Source: Methanobacterium alkalithermotolerans (GTDB taxonomy: Archaea > Methanobacteriota > Methanobacteria > Methanobacteriales > Methanobacteriaceae). From it: a stretch of 64,000 nt of DNA. The DNA lies in assembly GCF_018141185.1 (NCBI RefSeq), contig NZ_CP058560.1, positions 992,001 to 1,056,000 on the forward strand, given 5' to 3'. A program made the translations under genes and the position numbers. Shown in pieces: positions 55,395 to 64,000 of this stretch; the stretch's first letter is position 1, and each line of letters starts with the position of its first letter. The notes beneath the pieces were generated by a model. That model was not told where the DNA came from and did no database searches. It saw only the letters and a list, made by a program, of their open reading frames with translations.

Positions 55395-56987
55395 ATGATA
55401 AAAGATCTGCGTTCTTTTACCCGGAAGGGCGAAAGGAAGAATATTGAATTTAAAGTGGGTTTATCTCCTGAATTTCATCTCAAGGAAGATCGTAAGCAAC
55501 GATTATTGTCCCAGATGAAATACCGTATGGAAAAAGGAAATGGAGAAGCTATTTATCTTTTAGGCGTGGAAGATAATGGAGAACTCCTTGGTTTAACTGA
55601 AACCCAATTAAAAGAATCAATATTCGTCTTGGAGAGCATATCTTACCTTATTGGGGCTGAGGTTAAAATTTCAGCACTCTATCCCATTAATGGTAAAAAA
55701 ATAGCCCATTTAAGAATTTTAAAAGTTCAAAGCCCGGAAAAAGAGCACTTGCTGGTAGGGGTTGCCGGGCACGTTGATCATGGTAAAAGTACCCTTCTGG
55801 GAACGTTGACCACAGGAAATCTGGATGATGGGAGTGGTAAAAGCAGGATTTTTCTGGATGTGCAAAAGCATGAAATAGAGCGAGGTTTATCTGCAGATCT
55901 ATCATTTGCCCTATATGGGTTTTGTAACAAAAACGTTTATTATATGAAAAATCCATTGGATAAAAAAGAAAAATCTGCTTTAATGGAGAAATGTGATAGG
56001 CTGGTATCCTTTGTAGATACCGTAGGTCATGAGCCATGGCTTAGAACCACTATAAGAGGAATTGTAGGACAAAAATTGAATTACGGGCTTTTAACTATTG
56101 CTGCAGATGATGGACCTACCCATATTACCCGGGAACATTTAGGGATAATTTTAGCCATGGATCTTCCAGTACTGGTAGTTATAACCAAAATTGATCTGGT
56201 TACTCCAGAAGAATTAAAGTCAGTATATGGAAAAATAGCAGAACTGCTAAAACTGGTGGGAAGAATCCCATATCAAGTAAAAGCCAAAGAAGAAGCGTAT
56301 TTAGTTGCCAAAAAAATGAATAAACATCTGGTGCCAGTGTTTAATGTTTCATCAGTTACAGGTGAAGGTTTAGATCTTTTGAATAATTTATTTTTAAACA
56401 TTGAAATCCCTATAAATCTGGAAGACCAAAAAAAACCGTTTTTGATGTATATTGATAAGGTTTATTCCGTTAAGGGGGCGGGTACTGTTGTTAGTGGTAC
56501 CATACGTCAGGGTCAGGTGCAAAAAGGAGATCGGCTTTTGATTGGTCCCACCACCTATGGTGAATTTAAGGAATTAACTGCCAGATCCATTGAAATGCAT
56601 CACTATAAAATTGGCTATGCCAAAACAGGAGATGTGGTTGGAATATCTATAACTGGAGTTGATATGGATCAAATTTCTAGAGGTGCGATTTTATGCCATC
56701 CTGAATATAAACCAGAATCTATTAGAGAATTTGAAGCAGAAATTACAATTTTAGTCCATCCCACCACCATTAAAAGTGGTTATGAAAGTGTTACCCACAT
56801 AGAAACCATTGCCGAGACTACCCAGCTGGAACCTCTGGATAAGAAATATATGTCCGCTGGAGATAAGGGTAAGGTACACATGCGCTTCAAATACCGACCT
56901 TATCATGTGAAAAAGGGACAAAAATTAATTTTAAGGGAAGGGCGCAGTAAGGGAATTGGTATCATAACCCGTACCATATCAGATTAG
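55395..56987 (+). CDS. GTPBP1-like translational GTPase
   Basis: A 530-residue GTPase related to elongation factor Tu and eukaryotic GTPBP1/2. About 115 residues precede the G domain. G1 is GVAGHVDHGKSTLLGT, G3 is FVDTVGHEPW (with DTVGH instead of DCPGH) and G4 is ITKIDLV. Two beta-barrel domains follow (KVYSVKGAGTVVSGTIRQGQ and VKKGQKLILREGRSKGIG). GTPBP1 acts in mRNA surveillance and can deliver aminoacyl-tRNA; archaeal function is inferred. Its end overlaps the convergent ncsA gene by 4 bp. Confidence 0.88.
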   Translation: MIKDLRSFTRKGERKNIEFKVGLSPEFHLKEDRKQRLLSQMKYRMEKGNGEAIYLLGVEDNGELLGLTETQLKESIFVLESISYLIGAEVKISALYPINGKKIAHLRILKVQSPEKEHLLVGVAGHVDHGKSTLLGTLTTGNLDDGSGKSRIFLDVQKHEIERGLSADLSFALYGFCNKNVYYMKNPLDKKEKSALMEKCDRLVSFVDTVGHEPWLRTTIRGIVGQKLNYGLLTIAADDGPTHITREHLGIILAMDLPVLVVITKIDLVTPEELKSVYGKIAELLKLVGRIPYQVKAKEEAYLVAKKMNKHLVPVFNVSSVTGEGLDLLNNLFLNIEIPINLEDQKKPFLMYIDKVYSVKGAGTVVSGTIRQGQVQKGDRLLIGPTTYGEFKELTARSIEMHHYKIGYAKTGDVVGISITGVDMDQISRGAILCHPEYKPESIREFEAEITILVHPTTIKSGYESVTHIETIAETTQLEPLDKKYMSAGDKGKVHMRFKYRPYHVKKGQKLILREGRSKGIGIITRTISD

Positions 56988-57841
56988 GTTTTTTTATAGT
57001 CAGATATTATTTTTTTCATTTCGCAAGCCTTGCAGATGGTTGAAGAAGAAGGTTCCCCACATAATTTGCAATCCTTTAATTCTATTATCCCTGGCTTTAT
57101 ATTCAGGCTTTTTATAAAGGAATCCATTACGGCTTTTTTAGTTCCTGGTTTTTTGGACTCCGCCCTATTTAAAAAATCTTTTGTTTTAGCCCTTAAGGAA
57201 AGCTCCGAATAAGGACACTCATCAAAATGAACTTCAATTTCATTTAGAACAGCCCAAATACCTACTTCCCTTTCAGGAGTGTTCCAGAGTGGTTTAATTC
57301 GAGGTATCAGTCGGGGGTGAATAACCTCCAGCCGGGGGCTAAATTTCGAAAATTTCAGCACATCCCCCCGGGCAAAGCTCATCAGGAAGGACTGTATTTC
57401 ATCATCTAAATTATGGCCCGTGGCAATTTTAGTAGCACCTATTTCAAATGCAGTTTTATTGAGTATGTGTCTCCTGAAAACTCCACAAGGTATGCAAGCA
57501 CTCTTAAAACAGGAATAAACCTCATCCAGTGAAAATCCCATTTCAGTTTTTAATGACTTTTTGATTAACTCTATCCCTAATGATTTAGCATTGGATTTAG
57601 CAGATTCCATACCCTGTTTTCTATATCCTTTAATCCCTTCATCCACCGCAATGGCCACCATATCAAATCGCATTTCTTTTTGGAAATTCTTCAAGATATG
57701 TAAGGTTAAAATACTGTCTTTTCCACCAGAAAGAGCGATTGCAATTTTATCCCCCTGTTCAATCAGTTTATAGTCTTTTATTAACTTTTCAGCCCTATTT
57801 TTAATCATTAGATTGAATTTTTCCTGGTTCAGGGGTTCCAT
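56984..57841 (-). CDS. ncsA: NcsA/TtuA-type tRNA thiolation enzyme
   Basis: An adenylating sulfurtransferase of about 285 residues of the TIGR00269 (Ctu1/TtuA) family that thiolates uridine in tRNA. The PP-loop is IALSGGKDSILTLH (residues about 38-51). The catalytic and cluster cysteines include FKSACIPCGVFRR, and a C-terminal zinc ribbon is ELKDCKLCGEPSSSTICKAC. GATKIATGHNLDDEIQSFLM is a family core. The frame opens at 57868, but a TATA-like element sits right there and the ATG at 57841 would be almost leaderless, so 57841 is preferred. Confidence 0.88.
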   Translation of the reverse strand: MEPLNQEKFNLMIKNRAEKLIKDYKLIEQGDKIAIALSGGKDSILTLHILKNFQKEMRFDMVAIAVDEGIKGYRKQGMESAKSNAKSLGIELIKKSLKTEMGFSLDEVYSCFKSACIPCGVFRRHILNKTAFEIGATKIATGHNLDDEIQSFLMSFARGDVLKFSKFSPRLEVIHPRLIPRIKPLWNTPEREVGIWAVLNEIEVHFDECPYSELSLRAKTKDFLNRAESKKPGTKKAVMDSFIKSLNIKPGIIELKDCKLCGEPSSSTICKACEMKKIISDYKKT

Positions 57842-57879
57842 GAAAAAGATATATAATTTAAAGTACATATATAATTATC
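57842..57879. promoter_or_regulatory. 38-bp bidirectional promoter, ncsA / MTH1187-like
   Basis: The start codons of two divergent genes are only 38 bp apart. ATATAATT (57851-57858) is a plus-strand TATA whose centre is about 26 bp before the ATG at 57880. ATATATAATTA (57868-57878) is a minus-strand TATA about 28-30 bp before the ATG at 57841. Neither gene has a ribosome binding site. Both RNAs should be leaderless or nearly so, with overlapping promoters. Confidence 0.6.
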
Positions 57880-58182
57880 ATGATAACTGCTGAATTAACC
57901 GTAATCCCTGTTGGAACTTCCAGCACAAGTTTGAGTAATTATGTAGCTGCTGCAGTACTGGCTTTAGATAAAACAGGGATAAAGTATAAAATTTCAGGTA
58001 TGGGAACCCAAATAGAATCAGAAAATATGGAAGATCTCTTTAAAGCCATAGCAAGTGCTCATGAAGCTGTAATAAAAGAAGGTGCAAATCGGGTATCTAC
58101 CAGTATTAAAATAGATGATAGGAGAGATACCAATCGTGGGCTGTCTGATAAAGTAGCATCAGTTAAAAAAAAGCTTGAATGA
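57880..58182 (+). CDS. MTH1187/YkoF-type thiamine-binding protein
   Basis: A 100-residue protein of the MTH1187 (DUF77/thiamine-binding) family. MITAELTVIPVGTSSTSLSN and the middle GMGTQIESENMEDLFKAIAS match the ferredoxin-like fold that forms tetramers. Homologues bind thiamine-type pyrimidines; physiological role is unclear. It appears to be translated from a leaderless RNA. Confidence 0.9.
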   Translation: MITAELTVIPVGTSSTSLSNYVAAAVLALDKTGIKYKISGMGTQIESENMEDLFKAIASAHEAVIKEGANRVSTSIKIDDRRDTNRGLSDKVASVKKKLE

Positions 58183-58444
58183 TTTTATCCGGGATTTCAT
58201 GGAGAATATAAAGCCTATTTATAATTTTTTTAGATGAGATTATAACTGAAAGATCATTTCTTACATTGGCTAACTTAATGTTATTTTGATTTAAGTCAGG
58301 TTAGTATATTAATTCTTAAAAAAAAGCCTTTAAAGTTAGTTTAATTGGGCATTTAATCCCATAAATGTATTTATTTTTTTAAAAAAAAAGATAATTGAAG
58401 AATTTAATATATTGATGGCCATTTCCTGCTTTAAAATAAAAAAA
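58183..58444. other. Convergent gap MTH1187-like / DegT gene
   Basis: A 262-bp AT-rich gap between convergent genes. T and A runs near 58372-58390 could end transcription in either direction. No gene or clear structure was seen. Confidence 0.4.
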
Positions 58445-59539
58445 TTATTGGAAGTTGTTGCTGGTGTCTTCCAATGCCTGTACTATTACTTCCAAATCTT
58501 CTACCTTTAATTGAGGATGAACCGGGATAGAAATAACTTTTTTAGCAGCTTTTTCAGCTTCCGGGCACTTGTCTTTAAATCCTAATTTTTGATACAATTC
58601 CTGGTGGTATATGGCTTTAGGATAGTGAATACCGGTACCTACCCCCTGTTCATTGAGGCATTTTATGCAATCATCTCTTAGGTCGGCATCCACCTGAATG
58701 GTATACTGGTGGAATACGTGTTTAACATCGTCCTGAATATAAGGAGCAGCGATTCCATCCAGTTCATTGATATGTTCCGTTAAATAATTTGCATTTTCTA
58801 TTCTTTTCTGGTTGAAGCCCTCCAGGCGCTTTAACTGAACCAGGCCAATGGCCGCTGCAATATCAGTCATACGGAAATTATAACCCAAAACCACATGATT
58901 ATATCTCTCTTTTTCTCCATGGGCCCTTAATATACGAGCTTTTTCTGCAAATTCGGAGTTATCAGTGGTTATGATTCCTCCCTCGCTGGTGGTCATATTT
59001 TTGGTAGGGTAAAAGCTGAATCCTGCCATGTCACCTAATGATCCCACTTTTTTTCCATGATAAACAGCTCCATGGGCTTGAGCTGCATCTTCAATTACAT
59101 ATAAACCATGATCATCAGCTATTTTCTGGATAGGTTCCATGTCAGCAGGTTGTCCATACAGGTGAACCGGCATGATAGCCCTGGTTTTAGGAGTTATGGC
59201 TTCTTCTATTTTTTCCGGGTTTAAATTATAAGTATCAGGATCAATATCCGCGAATACTGGTTTTGCTCCAGTATAGAGAACCACATTACCGGTAGCAGCA
59301 AAACTAAAGGGTGTGGTAATAACTTCATCGCCAGTACCAATCCCTGCTGCAAGTAAAGTAAGATGAAGTGCAGTGGTTCCAGAGCTGGTGGCTATGGCAT
59401 GACTGGTATTTGCATATTCAGCAAACTTTTCTTCAAATTCAGCCACTTTAGGGCCCTGGGCAATAAATCCAGATTTTAAGACTTTTACTACTTCTTGAAT
59501 TTCTTCATCTTCTATAAAGGGATTGGCAATGGGAATCAT
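58445..59539 (-). CDS. DegT/DnrJ/EryC1-family sugar aminotransferase
   Basis: A PLP enzyme of about 364 residues that transaminates a nucleotide-linked keto sugar for surface polysaccharide or glycoprotein synthesis. GTTALHLTLLAAGIGTGDEV, VIEDAAQAHGAVYHGKKVGS and FSFYPTKNMTTSEGG (PLP lysine in TKN) are typical. The frame opens at a GTG (59557), but CAGGTGTAGAT places the ATG at 59539 as start. It could supply amino sugars for N-glycans on proteins such as the giant surface protein; that is inference. Confidence 0.9.
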   Translation of the reverse strand: MIPIANPFIEDEEIQEVVKVLKSGFIAQGPKVAEFEEKFAEYANTSHAIATSSGTTALHLTLLAAGIGTGDEVITTPFSFAATGNVVLYTGAKPVFADIDPDTYNLNPEKIEEAITPKTRAIMPVHLYGQPADMEPIQKIADDHGLYVIEDAAQAHGAVYHGKKVGSLGDMAGFSFYPTKNMTTSEGGIITTDNSEFAEKARILRAHGEKERYNHVVLGYNFRMTDIAAAIGLVQLKRLEGFNQKRIENANYLTEHINELDGIAAPYIQDDVKHVFHQYTIQVDADLRDDCIKCLNEQGVGTGIHYPKAIYHQELYQKLGFKDKCPEAEKAAKKVISIPVHPQLKVEDLEVIVQALEDTSNNFQ

Positions 59540-59557
59540 ATCTACACCTGTAAACAC

Positions 59558-59739
59558 TAATTTAAAAATATTATTTAGTTGAATTTTTAAGATATACCTA
59601 AATTCTTATTTCCAACAGCATAATTACATAATTGATTTTATATTTGATATTTAATAAATCCAGATTAATATCAGAAATCATTAATCTGATTATTTTTTTG
59701 TATATAAAAAATATTCTAAAAATTTATTAAAAAAATGGC
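59558..59739. other. Upstream region of DegT gene to the insertion sequence
   Basis: An AT-rich stretch of 182 bp between the aminotransferase start and the left end of the insertion sequence. It should hold the aminotransferase promoter. No gene was seen. Confidence 0.4.
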
Positions 59740-60904
59740 TTTGTAGAAACCCTTATTTTTTTTTTATTTGAAGTTGAGGTTTTTTGTAGATTTTTTTGTA
59801 AAAAAAATTTTTTAGTTTTAAGTTTCGTTTTTCCTGTTTTCACTTGAAATTACAGCTACATATTTTTAAAACAGGCTGCTAAAGTATTTATAATTAGAAA
59901 GGGGAATAATATTATTATGATTAGCGAAATCTATTATTCCCCTGTTTATAGTGGAGTTTCAAAGCAGTTAAATCTTTTGGATTTTAGTTTTAAAAATTCT
60001 AATATTCAACATTTAAAAAGTGTTTTAAACAAGAATAGTGAATTAAAAGAAAATAAACTGGTGAAATTCATCGAAAGAACGTATTATTATGTTAAAATAG
60101 CGATAAATAAGTATTCTAATGCTTTTTCAAACCATTTATATTCACAACATACTTTATTCACGATATTAGCAATGAAAATTTACACAAAATCAACATATCG
60201 TGAAATCATTGATTTTATTGATGTATCAGACGTAATTAAGAAATATTTGAGAATAAAAAAGGTTCCACACTTTACAACGATCCAAAAATTTTTTAAAAGA
60301 CTACCTTCAAAACAAATTAGAGAAATTAACCATTTAATATTATCATTAAACGATATTAAAGCAGATATAATAGCATTAGACGGCTCTGGTTTTACGAATG
60401 ATTATGCAGACAAATATTATGCAAAAATACGGCAAAAGGAAAGAAAAAGCTACATAAAAAACCATTTAACAATAGACGTAAAAACACGCCTTATTTTATA
60501 TTATCAAACATCACGCGGACCAAAATACGACACACAATTTGCAAAACCCTCATTAAGACAAATCAAAAAGTATAAACCACAATACATAGTAGCAGACAAA
60601 GCATATGACACAGAACCAATAAGAAAATGCATAAATGAAGAACTCAAAGCATTTGACCAAATACCCCTCAAAAAAAGAGCAAAAAAAGGACAATACCGAC
60701 TAAAAAGCCCAACAATATTCCGAAACAAAATATACACAACAAGAAACAATATAGAAAGCATATTTTCAACAATAAAAAGAAAATTCAACGGCATAAACCA
60801 CAGCAGAAGCACACAACTATCAAACAAAGAAACCCAACTCAAAAACACAATATACAACATCTACAGAACAACACAAATCAACTAAAAAAAAGGGTTTCTA
60901 CAAA
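59740..60904 (+). mobile_element. IS5-like insertion sequence
   Basis: A complete insertion sequence of about 1,165 bp. Terminal inverted repeats of 15 bp match exactly: TTTGTAGAAACCCTT (59740-59754) and AAGGGTTTCTACAAA (60890-60904). It has one transposase gene. No clear target duplication is visible at the ends. The sequence is much more AT-rich than the neighbouring genes. About 160 bp between the left end and the transposase ATG are noncoding and T-rich. Confidence 0.85.
59917..60885 (+). CDS. IS5-like DDE transposase
   Basis: A 322-residue transposase with an intact reading frame. The catalytic triad appears as ALDGSGFTNDYADKYYAK (D), YIVADKAYDTEPIRKC (D) and TTRNNIESIFSTIKRKFNGI (E with the usual R-x-x-x-E spacing). 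The N-terminal 130 residues form a helical DNA-binding domain. The second half is A and C rich on the coding strand, unlike neighbouring genes, consistent with recent arrival. GAAAGGGGAAT precedes the ATG. It appears functional by sequence. Confidence 0.9.
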   Translation: MISEIYYSPVYSGVSKQLNLLDFSFKNSNIQHLKSVLNKNSELKENKLVKFIERTYYYVKIAINKYSNAFSNHLYSQHTLFTILAMKIYTKSTYREIIDFIDVSDVIKKYLRIKKVPHFTTIQKFFKRLPSKQIREINHLILSLNDIKADIIALDGSGFTNDYADKYYAKIRQKERKSYIKNHLTIDVKTRLILYYQTSRGPKYDTQFAKPSLRQIKKYKPQYIVADKAYDTEPIRKCINEELKAFDQIPLKKRAKKGQYRLKSPTIFRNKIYTTRNNIESIFSTIKRKFNGINHSRSTQLSNKETQLKNTIYNIYRTTQIN

Positions 60905-60914
60905 ACCAAAAAAA

Positions 60915-61820
60915 TTAATTAAATACTGCCATTAAATCCTCTTTTCTATTTCTAAATAGAATCACCAGGAGTAGTATGGAAGCTGCTATCAAAATTAAAG
61001 GAGAAGCATAGGGATTAATGGGAGTGGTAATTAATGAAGGTAATTCACCCAGTCCTCCCTGAGGGGAAGAATGGATTACACTCACATATAGATTGTTGAT
61101 TATGTGCACCCCGATAGCCATTTCAATGCCGTTATCTGCCAGGGTAATTATTCCCAGCACCAGTCCCACAATGAAAGTAGATAGAGTAATAGATGCGCTG
61201 AGCAATATTGTTTCCCCATTCAACCAATGCATGGCTGCAAAAATGATTGAGCTAATTAAAAGTACATTTACTGGTTTTTTTAATTTTAATGCCAGTCCCT
61301 GCATTAAGTATCCTCTAAAAAATATTTCTTCAAATGAAGCCTGTATAGGGAAGGCAACTAAGCTTAAAAGTGCCAGAATCCAGAAACGGGAAGGGTCAAA
61401 AGAAATTTGAAAACTGGAAGGATCGATTAAAAAAGATATGAAATCCAGCAGTATTATGATTAATAGCCAGGCCCCCGCCCCAATACCTATCTTTTTCCAG
61501 TCAGTCCGGTTTTTCACATTGATGAGAGACTGGAATGTCCTATGATGAATGAACTTTATACTGATATACATGAAAATGAAGGCCAGGCCAAAGCTAATTA
61601 GTGCCAGGAAGATTAAAAATAAAGGACTTTCTAAAATTAAATTCATGTTGGCTAAATTTAAGGTTTGGGAAGAAGAAAATAATATAATCAATATAATGAA
61701 ACCTGCAATCAACCCGGCTAAAAAGCTTGATGCACCCCAGGTAAGTATTATGGTTGAAAAATAAGTCCACCATTTATTTTTCCCGGTTTTTCCATTATCC
61801 AAAAATGGTATCTCTGACAT
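60915..61820 (-). CDS. CPBP-family intramembrane protease
   Basis: A 301-residue membrane protein with about eight helices of the CPBP (CAAX protease and bacteriocin-processing) family. The active motifs are FEEIFFRGYLMQGLAL (EExxxR) and FAAMHWLNGE, followed by GLVLGIITLADNGIEMAIGV and HIINN. It may cleave prenylated or membrane proteins; substrate is unknown. The stop lies 10 bp from the right end of the insertion sequence, so the element landed just downstream of it. AGGAAAAATGTCAGAG surrounds the start. Confidence 0.88.
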   Translation of the reverse strand: MSEIPFLDNGKTGKNKWWTYFSTIILTWGASSFLAGLIAGFIILIILFSSSQTLNLANMNLILESPLFLIFLALISFGLAFIFMYISIKFIHHRTFQSLINVKNRTDWKKIGIGAGAWLLIIILLDFISFLIDPSSFQISFDPSRFWILALLSLVAFPIQASFEEIFFRGYLMQGLALKLKKPVNVLLISSIIFAAMHWLNGETILLSASITLSTFIVGLVLGIITLADNGIEMAIGVHIINNLYVSVIHSSPQGGLGELPSLITTPINPYASPLILIAASILLLVILFRNRKEDLMAVFN

Positions 61821-61966
61821 TTTTCCTCCGATTTACATTGCTTTTTTTATTATTAGGCTAAAATGTTTATTATATTAATCAGGCAAAATGATATTTGTTT
61901 ACAGAAGTTACTTAACTGGATATACTATAAATTTTTTTATATCATAATTTTAACGCTGGTGGTAAA
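61821..61966. promoter_or_regulatory. Divergent promoter region CPBP / trm1
   Basis: A 146-bp AT-rich divergent gap. GGTGGTAAA before the ATG at 61967 is the trm1 ribosome binding site, and AT-rich elements such as CTATAAATTTTTTTATA near 61925-61941 may be the trm1 promoter. No other feature was seen. Confidence 0.45.
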
Positions 61967-63133
61967 ATGAAAGAAATAGAAATTGAAGAAGGGCAGATTA
62001 AAATAATCATACCGACTTTTGAAAAGGTATCTGCCCGGGCACCGGTATTTTACAATCCAGTAATGGAACTAAACAGAGATATTTCTGTATTGGCCCTGCA
62101 ACAGTTCCGAAAAGAGAGGGATGCTGATATTAAAGTGTGTGATGCCTTTGGAGGAAGTGGTATTAGGGGAATCAGATACTCACAGGAAGTAGATGGTGTA
62201 TCAGAAGTTTTGGTTAATGATATTAGTTCCCTGGCCCTGGAATTTGCCGAAAAAAATCGTCAGTTGAATGGCGTGGACAATATGGAATTAAGTCATGACG
62301 ATGCTAATCTTGTTATGAGAAATAATCGAGGTAAGTTTGATGTCATAGATATTGATCCTTTTGGAACACCTTCCTACTTTATAGAATCTGCAGCCAATTC
62401 ACTTAAAGCCGATTCAATGCTTTGTGTGACTGCCACTGATACTTCTGCATTATGTGGAACCTACAAAGAGCCTTGTATTCGTAAATATAATTCCTTGCCC
62501 CTGAAAACTGAATACTGCCATGAAAATGGTATACGTATCCTGATAAGTTTTGTGGCCCGGACTTTTGCCAAGTATAAAAAAATGGTGGATGTGAAGTTGT
62601 CCCACTCCAGTGAGCATTATATGAGGATTTACTTTAAAATAGATAAAGGAGCCGCTAAAACTGATAAGTCACTGGAAAATTTGGGATTTATAATTCATTG
62701 CAGGAAGTGCCTTTTTAGAGATTCGGTGCCCGGTATAGCGCCCAGCCTTCTGGAAGAATGCCCCCTATGTGGGGAAAAATTATTAAGAGGAGGTCCTATG
62801 TGGCTGGGTAAGATACAGGACCATTCCTTTATAAATTCCATGCTGGAAATGATATCAGAAAAAAGTCTAAACCAGGAAAAAAAAGTGATAAAACTCCTTA
62901 ATCTTTGTATGGAAGAGTATGATGCGCCGCCTGGTTTTTATGACCTTCATGTAATTACTAAAAAACTTAAAATCAGCTCGCCTCCATTAATGGATGTTTT
63001 AAATGATTTAAAACGTGAAGGGTACAGTGCATATCGCACCCATTACCGGCCTACAGGAATTAAAACCGATGCCCCTCTTAGTAAGATAGAAAAAATAGTT
63101 CTGAGTTTGAATAAGAGACAATTCATGAGTTAA
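61967..63133 (+). CDS. trm1: tRNA (guanine26-N2)-dimethyltransferase Trm1
   Basis: A 388-residue SAM methyltransferase that makes N2,N2-dimethylguanosine at position 26 of tRNA. The N-terminal FYNPVMELNRDISVLALQQF and VCDAFGGSGIRGIRYSQEVD (SAM loop) are diagnostic; DVIDIDPFGTPSYFIESAAN is the catalytic motif. A zinc-ribbon-like CRKCLFRDSVPG and CPLCGEKLLRGGPMWLG precede the C-terminal domain. Length matches archaeal Trm1. Confidence 0.95.
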   Translation: MKEIEIEEGQIKIIIPTFEKVSARAPVFYNPVMELNRDISVLALQQFRKERDADIKVCDAFGGSGIRGIRYSQEVDGVSEVLVNDISSLALEFAEKNRQLNGVDNMELSHDDANLVMRNNRGKFDVIDIDPFGTPSYFIESAANSLKADSMLCVTATDTSALCGTYKEPCIRKYNSLPLKTEYCHENGIRILISFVARTFAKYKKMVDVKLSHSSEHYMRIYFKIDKGAAKTDKSLENLGFIIHCRKCLFRDSVPGIAPSLLEECPLCGEKLLRGGPMWLGKIQDHSFINSMLEMISEKSLNQEKKVIKLLNLCMEEYDAPPGFYDLHVITKKLKISSPPLMDVLNDLKREGYSAYRTHYRPTGIKTDAPLSKIEKIVLSLNKRQFMS

Positions 63134-63342
63134 TATAGAAATAAAAGCATCATTTCCGGTTAAAATAAACTGTAAATTAATGCCCCTCATAAATTATTCA
63201 AAAAAATAATTAATTTTATAAAAATGATATTATTTTAAAAGGCCCTTAGCCATTTTTAATAGCCATTCCATGAATTTATTAATAAGAATGAACATAAAAA
63301 TCAGTGGCTTAAAGCCAATATATAAAAAATTGAGGTGAAATA
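63134..63342. promoter_or_regulatory. Intergenic region upstream of DUF4013 gene
   Basis: A 209-bp AT-rich gap. A short palindrome, TGGCTT-A-AAGCCA (63305-63317), precedes ATATATAAAAA, and GAGGTGA (63332-63338) is the ribosome binding site for the ATG at 63343. No gene was seen. Confidence 0.4.
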
Positions 63343-64000
63343 ATGGATATTGGAGAAATCTATTCAGATGCTATTCAATACCCTTCTTCGGACTGGAAAA
63401 AAGTCATAATATTGGGACTTCTATCAATAATAAGTTTTTTAATTGTTCCAATTTTTCTAGCCATGGGATACATTTTTAGAGCACTCAAAGCTTCTATAGC
63501 AGGCTCTGAAGAACTTCCTGAATTCGATGAATGGGGAGATATGCTTGTTGACGGGCTAAAAGTATTTGTAGTACAGTTTGTTTACTTTTTGATTCCAGCA
63601 ATAATAATGTTTATAGGTATAGGTGGATCAATTTTTGCTATGACTCCCACAGGAGACCCCACAGCATTTTTCGCACTTTTTGGTGTTACTACTCTAATTG
63701 CTGCAATAGCCGGTATTATCTTAGGACTTGTAGCAACTATAGCTCTGGCAAATATGGCCTATTATGATAGTGATCTTGGAGCTGCCTTCCGTTTTAGTGA
63801 AATTCTGGAAATAATTTCTCAGATTGGATGGGTGGACTACATATTATGGTACATTGTCTTAGTAGTGGTAGGTGCAGTAGGTGGATTCATTGCCAGTATA
63901 TTAAATTTTATACCAATTTTAGGTACTATAGTTGCAGTAGTAGTAGTTTATCCTTACCTATCTCTGGTTTACAGTAGAGCACTAGCACTGATATACGCTT
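63343..64000 (+). CDS. DUF4013 membrane protein (runs off the window)
   Basis: The first 219 codons of a DUF4013 family membrane protein. MDIGEIYSDAIQYPSSDWKK at the N-terminus and YIFRALKASIAGSEELPEFD EWGDM are typical of this mostly archaeal family, followed by about five hydrophobic helices (GLLSIISFLIVPIFLAMG, VYFLIPAIIMFIGIGGSIFA, TTLIAAIAGIILGLVATIAL and others). Function is unknown. GAGGTGA lies 4 nt before the ATG. The stop codon is beyond base 64000. Confidence 0.8.
   Translation, partial: MDIGEIYSDAIQYPSSDWKKVIILGLLSIISFLIVPIFLAMGYIFRALKASIAGSEELPEFDEWGDMLVDGLKVFVVQFVYFLIPAIIMFIGIGGSIFAMTPTGDPTAFFALFGVTTLIAAIAGIILGLVATIALANMAYYDSDLGAAFRFSEILEIISQIGWVDYILWYIVLVVVGAVGGFIASILNFIPILGTIVAVVVVYPYLSLVYSRALALIYA

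Noticed and set aside
59740..60904. Insertion sequence as part of a larger composite element
   Set aside because: Only one pair of ends was found and the flanking genes (aminotransferase, CPBP protease, trm1) look native.

Overview
The window is a stretch of chromosome from a hydrogenotrophic methanogenic archaeon of the order Methanobacteriales, most likely Methanobacterium or a close mesophilic relative. The evidence is a complete mcrBDCGA operon followed by mtrEDCBAFGH, an mvhDGAB hydrogenase operon, an [Fe]-hydrogenase gene (hmd) with all seven hcg cofactor genes, several methanogenesis marker genes, a methanogen-type seryl-tRNA synthetase, AT-rich intergenic DNA with archaeal TATA boxes, GGTGA/GGAGG ribosome binding sites, and a very large DUF11-repeat surface protein. 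From recollection the gene order resembles Methanothermobacter thermautotrophicus around MTH1122-MTH1187; this was not checked by alignment.

Layout. 1-8.2 kb is housekeeping: the 5' end of a PEP synthase gene, ribosomal protein L10e, a CooC-like nickel-insertion ATPase, KEOPS subunit Pcc1, seryl-tRNA synthetase, two small membrane proteins, a long FKBP isomerase, a HIGH-type nucleotidyltransferase and dihydroorotase. 8.2-17.7 kb is one gene for a roughly 3,140-residue surface protein. It appears to start at an ATT codon that restores a signal peptide, and it contains a recombinant-looking block with foreign codon usage. 17.8-22.3 kb holds a CooT-like nickel protein and the mvhBAGD genes. 22.7-30.6 kb holds hcgG, hmd and hcgABCDEF; a 374-bp gap in this set contains a strong candidate for an undescribed structured RNA. 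30.7-33.7 kb holds sufC, sufB (with an apparent -1 frameshift at A AAA AAG), a PRC-barrel protein and cobY. 33.8-38.4 kb holds methanogenesis marker 14 and two tandem exchanger/universal-stress-protein pairs. 38.5-48.3 kb holds mtr and mcr. 48.6-58.2 kb holds mmp10, a metallophosphoesterase, mmp7, a methanogen-specific unknown, comB, a TraB-family protein, a DUF1922 protein, a GTPBP1-like GTPase, ncsA and an MTH1187-type thiamine-binding protein. 58.4-64 kb holds a DegT aminotransferase, an IS5-like insertion sequence, a CPBP protease, trm1 and the start of a DUF4013 membrane protein.

Together the core genes form a methanogenesis block. It contains two ways to use H2 (nickel-containing Mvh and nickel-free Hmd), the Na+-pumping methyltransferase Mtr, methyl-coenzyme M reductase with its modifying enzyme Mmp10, a coenzyme M synthesis gene (comB), a corrinoid synthesis gene (cobY, relevant to Mtr), and Fe-S assembly genes (suf). 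No rRNA, tRNA or CRISPR array was recognised. The most interesting non-textbook signals are the candidate RNA at 29160-29285, the ATT start of the giant protein, the sufB frameshift site, and repeat arrays upstream of mvh and hmd.
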